In this document: piece by piece, positions 57,248 to 64,000 of the stretch
Position numbering within the stretch: the stretch's first letter is position 1
How the letters are laid out: every line of letters begins with the position of its first letter
DNA from: Triglochin maritima
Lineage: Eukaryota; Streptophyta; Magnoliopsida; Alismatales; Juncaginaceae
Direction: 5' to 3'
NCBI GenBank assembly: GCA_963682175.1
Contig: OY821777.1
Coordinates: 6,961,501 to 7,025,500, forward strand
Length of the DNA: 64,000 nt
The notes under the pieces: model-generated
Databases searched by the model: none
Told to the model about the DNA's origin: nothing
Seen by the model: the letters and a program-made list of their open reading frames with translations, nothing else
Made by a program: the position numbers and the translations under genes

Positions 57248-57750
57248 GAGCATCCTTAACCATTGAAGAAATCGGGCGTCCTTGTAATCCACCCGCCACA
57301 TCATCGATTTTTAACATTAAAAAATACAAAACGAACGCCTGGGGTGGAATTTCGGGAGCCCATCCGTCCGAAATTCCGCCCCAGGCGCCTGGAAAAGGTG
57401 TTGGGTGGGGGGCACGTGTCCCCCCACCATTGGTCACTTTTTTTTATTTTGTGTTTAGAAAATGTTTTTAAAATCATTTAAAATCGTTTTTTCAATTTTT
57501 TTTTATGAAAATAAGTTTTTTATTTGTTTATAGTTTCTAGAATTTATTGATAATTTTTCGTGTTTTGCCTAGATTTGATCCTGGAATGACGTGTAGGGGA
57601 GAGAATGTAGGACGCTTGAGTTGTTTCTGGGTGTAGTTAAGAAAAATTTAAGGGGGTTGGTTTGAGCTGACGTGGCGAAGAGAGAAACTGACGTGGTTGA
57701 GAGAGAAACTAGGACGCCCGGGAACTACCTGGGCGCCGTTAAGGATGCTC
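57248..57750 (+). mobile_element. Tourist/Harbinger MITE, family G copy 3
   Basis: Starts GAGCATCCTTAACC, ends GTTAAGGATGCTC; exact TTA duplication (57245-57247, 57751-57753). At 503 bp it is the best-preserved member and the reference for the ends at 1789, 50735 and 51567. Confidence 0.92.
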
Positions 57751-57754
57751 TTAC

Positions 57755-58262
57755 TTAGTCATCAATGGACTGAGCTGTGAGACCAATGTTGGTGTCAATT
57801 GAACTGGCATTTGATTGGGTTGAGTGTGTCATTGTCTAACCGAATATAAGCTACCCTAGATCGTACTTGAATAGTCAAGGACAAACAAAGATTAAGCTCC
57901 TGATATAAAGAGTCGCAACTTAAGTAATTAAATGAGAAATCACTATCGAAACAATATTGGACTTCTAAGAATTGGGATTAACGTAGTTGATAAGTCTTTA
58001 ATATTGGATTGGCCAGGACCGGTGATCTATCATCAACTTGCGATTATGCTTAAAATAACAATATATTGGACTATCATCTACGTATGCGTGCATTGAATAT
58101 CAATGATTGGAAGGGGATCGAGCTGTTTACTGTACATGATTTTGATTTCTTTGTCCTTTATATATAATAAATACTAGTTCCTCCATATTTTATCCACACG
58201 GTCATTCTTCTGTTGTGTATCTACCTAGGGTTTTTTTTTGGAAGATAGAGAATGGAAAATAG
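57755..58262. other. Spacer
   Basis: No feature recognised. Confidence 0.5.
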
Positions 58263-58274
58263 TGTACCCAACAG

Positions 58275-59574
58275 GACGAAGATCCTCTCCAATTCTAGTA
58301 GGATTGGAGAGGTATAATTCTATGCATCTTTGCCACCCATCCTAAGATAGTAGGGAAAAAATGTCAAAAACTATTCCATTAATTATGACTTTGTTAGTGA
58401 TTTAATGTTTTTATTAGAAAATAATTGTAAATTCTCCTTACCTAAAATAAGGTAAATTAGAATACAAAGTACATGTTCATCAAACTATGGTCTAATCCCA
58501 AAATTAAACGGTGAAATATTATGTAAGAGTTAACTAAAAATGAAAAGTTTGGTATTATATATAGGTAAAAATAGAAAATTACTATTCGTCGTCCGATTTT
58601 TACTTAAATTGCACGTCTCAATTATCCTTTTGTCATTTACCATCCATTTAATACTCATTTCGTCTCGTTTCTTAAACTAAGACTTATGTCTCAGTTTTTT
58701 TTCACATTACCAGTATCAACACCACGAAAATGTCTGACGAAACGTCTGGATCCGGTGAAGTAAGCCCAGGAAAAAAAATTGCCCCAGACGTCTGTCTAGG
58801 CTCCCGCGGACGCCCCCCAAAAATGTTTTTTTAAACTTGAAATAAATAAGACATTTTACCAGATTCGAGTGCACCGATGCGTTCGCTTGCTCCTTTCCTG
58901 ACATCCGAAACATTATTTTTGATGATTATGATGGAAATATGGAGAGATAGTGGTAATAGGAAAGTGAAATAAAGAGATATATAAGTAGAAATGAGATAAA
59001 GGTAAAACGATAATTCGTACAGACGATTTAAGTAATTTTTGAACGATGTTTAGCAGTTCCGTAAAAAAAATTCAAACTATTATATTTAAAAGAGATGTCT
59101 ACAAGGACAGATTTATATGGCTAAAGAAACCCAACGTATTATTATCTCTACTTGTTTCTATTGCATGAAAAAATATCTCTCCACTAAATTACGGTTCAAA
59201 GTAAGACAAAATTAGACATCAAACGAAACCCATTCATAGTCAAATAGCAAAACAATTTAACTTCATTTGAAATAATGATTGGTATTATTAGGTATTTTTA
59301 ATGATATGATGAACAAAATTTTCAATAAAGAAACTATACATTCTAAGTAGTAAAAACTAAAAATACAATACACAAGCTCGTCAATATTTAATAAAGATGG
59401 AAGATTAGTGAAACTTGTCCAACAACAAAGTGTAATTACAATTGGAAGCAACATTTAATGACCAGGATGTGATGTGGCAAGTTCTCAACCATATATATCC
59501 ATTCTAAATAGATGGTTGAGATGATTTGAATTGGACCTCTCCAATTCTCGTAAATTTGGAGAGGATCCTGGTCC
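58275..59574. mobile_element. 1.3-kb MULE-type non-autonomous element
   Basis: An exact 9-bp duplication ACCCAACAG (58266-58274, 59575-59583) and terminal inverted repeats of about 38 bp containing GATCCTCTCCAA and ATTGGAGAGG. Each terminus is itself a small inverted repeat (CCTCTCCAAT/ATTGGAGAGG). It has no transposase. A family C repeat is nested at 58575-59045. Confidence 0.88.
58575..59045. mobile_element. MITE-like repeat family C, copy 2
   Basis: Starts ATTACTATTCGTCGTCCG and ends GATTTAAGTAAT; matches copy 1 at 21655-22452 in order. It is nested in the 1.3-kb MULE-type element, so it is younger than that insertion. Confidence 0.65.
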
Positions 59575-59589
59575 ACCCAACAGAGAATA

Positions 59590-61360
59590 AAAGTAAAATA
59601 TTGTGTTAACCTTAATAAATATACTTAGGTAAAAAAGAACGGTGGGATAATAAGGACGAATTTCCAAGTTAGCCACGAGACGTGGTTTGGAAATGTGTAT
59701 GTTCATGGTTCATATCCTAATTAAAAGTTAACTCAAATGTTTAGATTATGAAATGGTTGCACCTAAAAAGGTATATAATCATGTATTAAATATTTAAATA
59801 CATGGAAACTTGTTGTGTCTTATGTGTCTTGTATTTGCTTCGGCCCAAAAGATTGATAGCAGATAGAAAGACATGCAAGAATATTTTTTCTGAACAACCA
59901 TGTCAGAATAATCTGATTGCAGTGGCATTTGGCTTTAGTACGGCTAATGGTCAAATTAGTTGAACCATGTCCACCATGTAAATTGTAAAAGACATGCATA
60001 AAGGGCATTAATTCGTAGGTGGTGATTCATGATGATATATGAATGTATATGTAATAGGTACCTCTCAGCCATTTGACATATTAAACTGTAAACTATAGAT
60101 TATACTTTTAGTTTTTGGTTCGTTAATTGGTGATGATATATCAACTATCAAGACCCACATATTCTCTTTCATATTTCAAGTAAGATTTGCTCCAATGTAA
60201 AAAAAATAATACTTGAGGGGGGAATTCGCCAGTAATGTTAATTACATTGAGATGACCATTCGCAAAAGTATATAGAATATTTTATCACTTTAATATACTT
60301 TCATGGTCATGCGTATGCCATGCATATTTTATGCATATTGTCTGCATAACTATTCCTTGCATGGTCACCATAAAATAAGAAACTATTGCAGCTGTACTAA
60401 GAAATAACAAATCAATAAAATTGGATGAGATCTCTAGATTTCAGCCTTAAATCCAGGGAAGGTTCGTACCTATTAAATCTTTAATGATATTTTTTCTGGT
60501 TTACTTGGTCTAATTGCTTGTTCCCTAAATAACTTAATAATGCAGTGGAACTTTGGACTTACATTTTTATATTAGGGAAAATAATTGTGCATGGTGTACC
60601 TAATAAACTATTATTAGCTAGTGATATAAAATACGCTTATAACAGTTAACGATCTCAGAGGAACAGTGGGGCACCAGCCTATAATTAAGCAAGTGGCCCA
60701 AGTGCGCCAACCAAAAATAACATTGATGCAACCACTCTGATCTCATTTATTAATTGAGTATGTGTAGCGAACTTGATTAATTATTATTAGTGAAGCTGGT
60801 TGGGATAAAATTTTTTAAGAAGGAACAAAGAACTGACAGGATTATCTATTTTTTATATTTTATGTTGGTCAAAATTTCAGAAGGTTTAGGGGAGATGATT
60901 TTTTCTCGTATCCGTTATTTTGTGGGATTGTTTTACGGTATTTCATCAAATTTTGAGCGGGAAAGTAATTGAAACTTCTACACAAAAAACAGTAGAACAC
61001 ATATAAATTTCGCCCTCTTTCTAATTTACCAGATTAAGCTCATATCTAGGTAACATAACTTCTTTTTTTCAAAGTTGGTTTTAATCTATAAATTTCTTCG
61101 TAGAATAAGTTGCATGTGTAATTGTTCAAAAGCATGCAATAGCGTGTGTAGTCTGTGTAGAGTGTAAATTTAGAAAATATAAAACTAACTCAATAGACAT
61201 GGCAAAACAAGATTTACTAGAAACACATCGTGAATCACTTCTGCTTGGGTATCGCGTTGATGAAAATTATAGTCTCTTATTTTTAATAATTTTTTGACTT
61301 TGTTTTTTATGTTCAACTGAAGTAATCTTACTAGGCAGTACCCAAGTCAAAGAACTTACG
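59590..61360. other. AT-rich spacer
   Basis: No gene or defined element recognised. Confidence 0.5.
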
Positions 61361-61363
61361 TTA

Positions 61364-61719
61364 GACAATCTGTAACCATAACCTCCACGATTGGATCATC
61401 GACTTTCTCTTTATTCTTTTTCTTTTCCAAATCAGTTTTTTCTTTCTTCCACGTCAGCTTTCACTCTCTCCAACCTAATTTCTTCTTTTTTCTACACTAT
61501 TCACCTCTTAACCACAATCCATCTCTCTCATCCACATCATTTCGGGATCGATCTTTGAAAAAATTCTAAAAAAAATTAAAAACGTATTTTCAAAAAAATA
61601 AATAAAATATGATTAAAACTAATTTTAAAAAAATTAAAACAAAAAAAACTTGAAAAACGTGTTGAACAGACGACCAGGTCATCGGGGTTGGGATCATCCG
61701 AAGCGGGACACCGGTGGTC
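61364..61719. mobile_element. Possible degenerate Harbinger-type MITE
   Basis: TTA (61361-61363) GACAATCTGTAACC ... GGTGGTC TTA (61720-61722). The TTA flanks and CCACGTCAGC-containing pyrimidine-rich left arm resemble the other Harbinger-type elements here, but the inverted repeat is weak. Confidence 0.35.
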
Positions 61720-61724
61720 TTAAT

Positions 61725-62455
61725 AATTTCTTATAAACTGATCTCTATAAGTCAAGAAACCTATTTCCGTAGAGTCGAGCTGTCGATCACATCCTATCCG
61801 GAAATTATAGGATAATGTCCTTAAGAAGAAAGTAAAATTAGCCAAATCATGTAAGTGTAGCTTCTTTTTGGGATCTTAGAGAAATCATAGATTGGGGAAA
61901 ATTAACAGCAGAAATTGTAACAAATCTAAAACTAAAAGAAGTCCAGGAGGAATTGTGAAAATAAGCCAGCAGCATCACATCAAGTGTATGAGCGCAGAGC
62001 AGAGCTATGGGGTTATCGTTACCGTACCTCTGTTGTCCGCTTTCCTGACATCTTCCCCACGTGTATCTCCACTCTCAACTTGGAAATATTCCTAACTTGT
62101 ATATGTATATTCCAAACTTGTTTAATCAAAACATCTTACAGACTTACACCTTTGAAATTGAATATATGTTTTTTTTCTAAAATATAAACAGCGAGATTCC
62201 CACCCATTTCAAAAGCCCGAAGAGAATAAGAAAAACTCAACGTAAACAATAACACAAGCACGTGTTGATGCCTCATGGTGTAATGGTATCCAAAACCATA
62301 ACAGGATATTAAACAGTGTCCCTATATTCGTTGCTTATTGTCAAATCTCAAAAGCCATCGTTACTTTCCACCTCATCCACGACATGCTAGATTCTTTGAT
62401 GAGAATTATGTAATCAACGATCCATTCCATTCTTTAATTACAAGATTTTAAATTT
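61725..62455. other. Spacer
   Basis: No feature recognised. Confidence 0.5.
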
Positions 62456-62461
62456 TACTTA

Positions 62462-64000
62462 GACCATGTTTAACAGTGTAGGAGCTACCCGACCGTCCTG
62501 CTCATTCTCTCTGTCACGTCAGCTCGGCCCACCCACCTAAAAAAACTCTTACCCACGCTCAAACTACCATCAACCACCCTACACTCTCTTTCCTACACAT
62601 CATTTCTCAATTAAATAATTTTAATTCTTACACAACATTTAAAAATTACATTTTACATAATTCTAATTATAATTACGTTATAAATCCAACTGACGAAATG
62701 ATTAATATTAATAATTAGTAATTAACATTAATAATCAATATTAAACCACAAGAATTTTTAGTGATTAAAATTAGGAATGTATAGTAACGCGTGAATGCAC
62801 AGTACACACGTACAACGAAAGTATTCTGCATGAATGCATAGTATCTGCGTGAATGTACAGCACACGTGTGAATACACAATGTCCGATTTTCCTTCTACAT
62901 ATACCTTATACAAACACAACATAAACTTCACACAACTTCGCAATGTCTTCTCCAAATCACAACCATTTTCTCCGTCGTTCACAATCAAATCCACGTCCAC
63001 AATGATACCCCGCCCATATTTCCCACAACCAGTCCAACAGTCAGACTTCTCTCATTACGCTCAGTCATTCCAACAACCATTCCAACAGTCAGACTTCTCC
63101 GAATACGCATCATCATTCCTACCACTAGACCAAAACCAACAATTTCCACAATTCCCGCAATACGCACCACCATCCCACGAAATCAACCCCATTTTCAGAT
63201 GTTTGGCCACAACATGTCACAAGTAAGTACTCCTAGTATGGAGGACACTCAAGAAGACGTCCAAAACGACATGAACCCACACCACGCCAGACCGTCGCAC
63301 CACCATCCCCGCGTCCACAACGACGCCACAACAAACAAGTCCAACCTATCAAAAGCAATCCGAAACTGTGGACCACACATGAGGACGAGCGACTCTTGTC
63401 GGCATATATGAAGGTCAGTTCTGATGCGGTGACGGAGACAAACCAGAAGCCTACTTCCTTGTGGATCAAAGTAAAACGAGTTTACGACATCTTCGTCGAA
63501 AAAACGGGCCTCCCCGAGAGGAATGTGAAGTTCTTAAAAGGAAGGTGGATGAGAATTATACCTATTGTCAACAAATGGGTCAGGTGCTTCGATCAGGCGT
63601 ACCGACGGAAAGAGAGCGGGCAGAACGACGACGATGTCATCCGGCAAGCTCAGCACATCTACGAGCAAACTAATAAGTCTAAATTTATTTACTTTGATGC
63701 CCGAGTCATGTTGCGTAGATACCCGAAATGGGAGTCGCTTATATCTGTAGCAAATGTCGTGAGTGTTGGTCGGGAGTCCCCAGAGTTTCACGATAAAAGT
63801 AGTCCTCATTCAGGAAGCCTTGGGAAAAGAAAGAGCACTGATGACTCTAGGAGGAAATCATCGTTGGAGGCAGAAGAAATGACATCATGACCGTCTGCAC
63901 GCCCACCAGGTGTCAAAAAGACAAAAAAACAAGGGTAAAAGTTCATTAAGCCTCAAATGCAACACCGATGTTAGGGAACTTGCACAACAAATTGCATATA
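62462..64000 (+). mobile_element. Left part of a Harbinger/PIF element (continues past the window)
   Basis: TTA (62459-62461) is followed by GACCATGTTTAACAGTG and a pyrimidine-rich arm with GTCACGTCAGC, the layout of Harbinger 5' ends seen in the MITEs here. ORF1 follows from about 63002. The transposase ORF would lie beyond 64000. Confidence 0.7.
63002..63890 (+). pseudogene. Harbinger ORF1: Myb/SANT-like protein, frame-disrupted
   Basis: It starts MIPRPYFPQPVQQSD with a Gln/Pro/Phe-rich N-terminus, shifts frame near 63200, and continues in the frame containing KLWTTHEDERLLSAYMKVSS. The core from about 63380 is the domain often mislabelled 'glutathione S-transferase T3-like' in plants: LWIKVKRVYDIF, RNVKFLKGRWMRIIPIVNKW, ESGQNDDDV and FIYFDARVMLRRYPKWESL. 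This Myb-like partner assists the transposase in PIF/Harbinger elements. A TGA at 63888-63890 precedes the usually continuous R-P-P-G-V-K-K-T-K-K tail, which remains readable just downstream. At least one frameshift and one stop make it non-functional as written. Confidence 0.75.

Noticed and set aside
62266..62300. tRNA-Gln-like start CCTCATGGTGTAATGGTATC
   Set aside because: No anticodon or T arm follows; the cloverleaf cannot be completed.

Overview
This window is nuclear DNA of a flowering plant. The gene types show this: GH28 polygalacturonase, arabinogalactan peptides, A20/AN1 stress-associated proteins, FAR1-type Mutator transposase and plant Harbinger and hAT elements. So do the AT-rich spacers, spliced genes and dense layers of small DNA transposons. 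I cannot name the species. I see no rRNA gene, intact tRNA gene or CRISPR array.

Layout. 1-8.3 kb: a 5'-truncated polygalacturonase, a Harbinger transposase remnant, then at least five kinds of hAT-type elements, several with exact 8-bp target duplications and one nested inside another. 9.0-19.8 kb: two arabinogalactan-peptide genes head to head, with a 7.77-kb Mutator-like element (MULE, exact 9-bp target duplication) between them. The MULE carries a ULP1-like protease gene and, convergent to it, a FAR1/MULE transposase gene. Arrays of one 22-bp minisatellite lie inside an intron of each gene and between their 3' ends. 20-26.8 kb: no recognised host gene; an unplaced coding fragment, small transposons, and two LTR-like promoters each preceded by a cluster of GGTCGACC-type palindromes. 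27.0-36.2 kb: three host genes whose products are predicted or expected in mitochondria (a membrane protein, ribosomal protein uL16m, a PRELI/MSF1 lipid-transfer protein), plus a 1.92-kb deletion derivative of the MULE. 36.5-38.5 kb: a third MULE relative with a diverged 22-bp array. 40.9-50.4 kb: two A20/AN1 zinc-finger genes, again head to head, with a hAT element and a palindromic MULE-type MITE between them. 50.7-64 kb: Tourist/Harbinger MITEs, a SINE-like tRNA-derived unit expanded in tandem, a 1.3-kb MULE-type element, and the left part of a Harbinger element with a Myb/SANT-like ORF1 that runs off the window.

Most convincing host genes: the two AG-peptides, uL16m, the PRELI-like protein and the two SAP genes. 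The three-exon uncharacterised membrane protein candidate at 27-29 kb is a good but less certain call. The element genes are readable but damaged: a nonsense codon just before the protease catalytic Cys, and a homopolymer frameshift plus a lost SWIM half in the transposase.

The most unusual system is the MULE family with its 22-bp minisatellite. The monomer sits in introns of both element genes, in the sense direction of each, and persists in the derivatives after nearly all coding sequence has gone.
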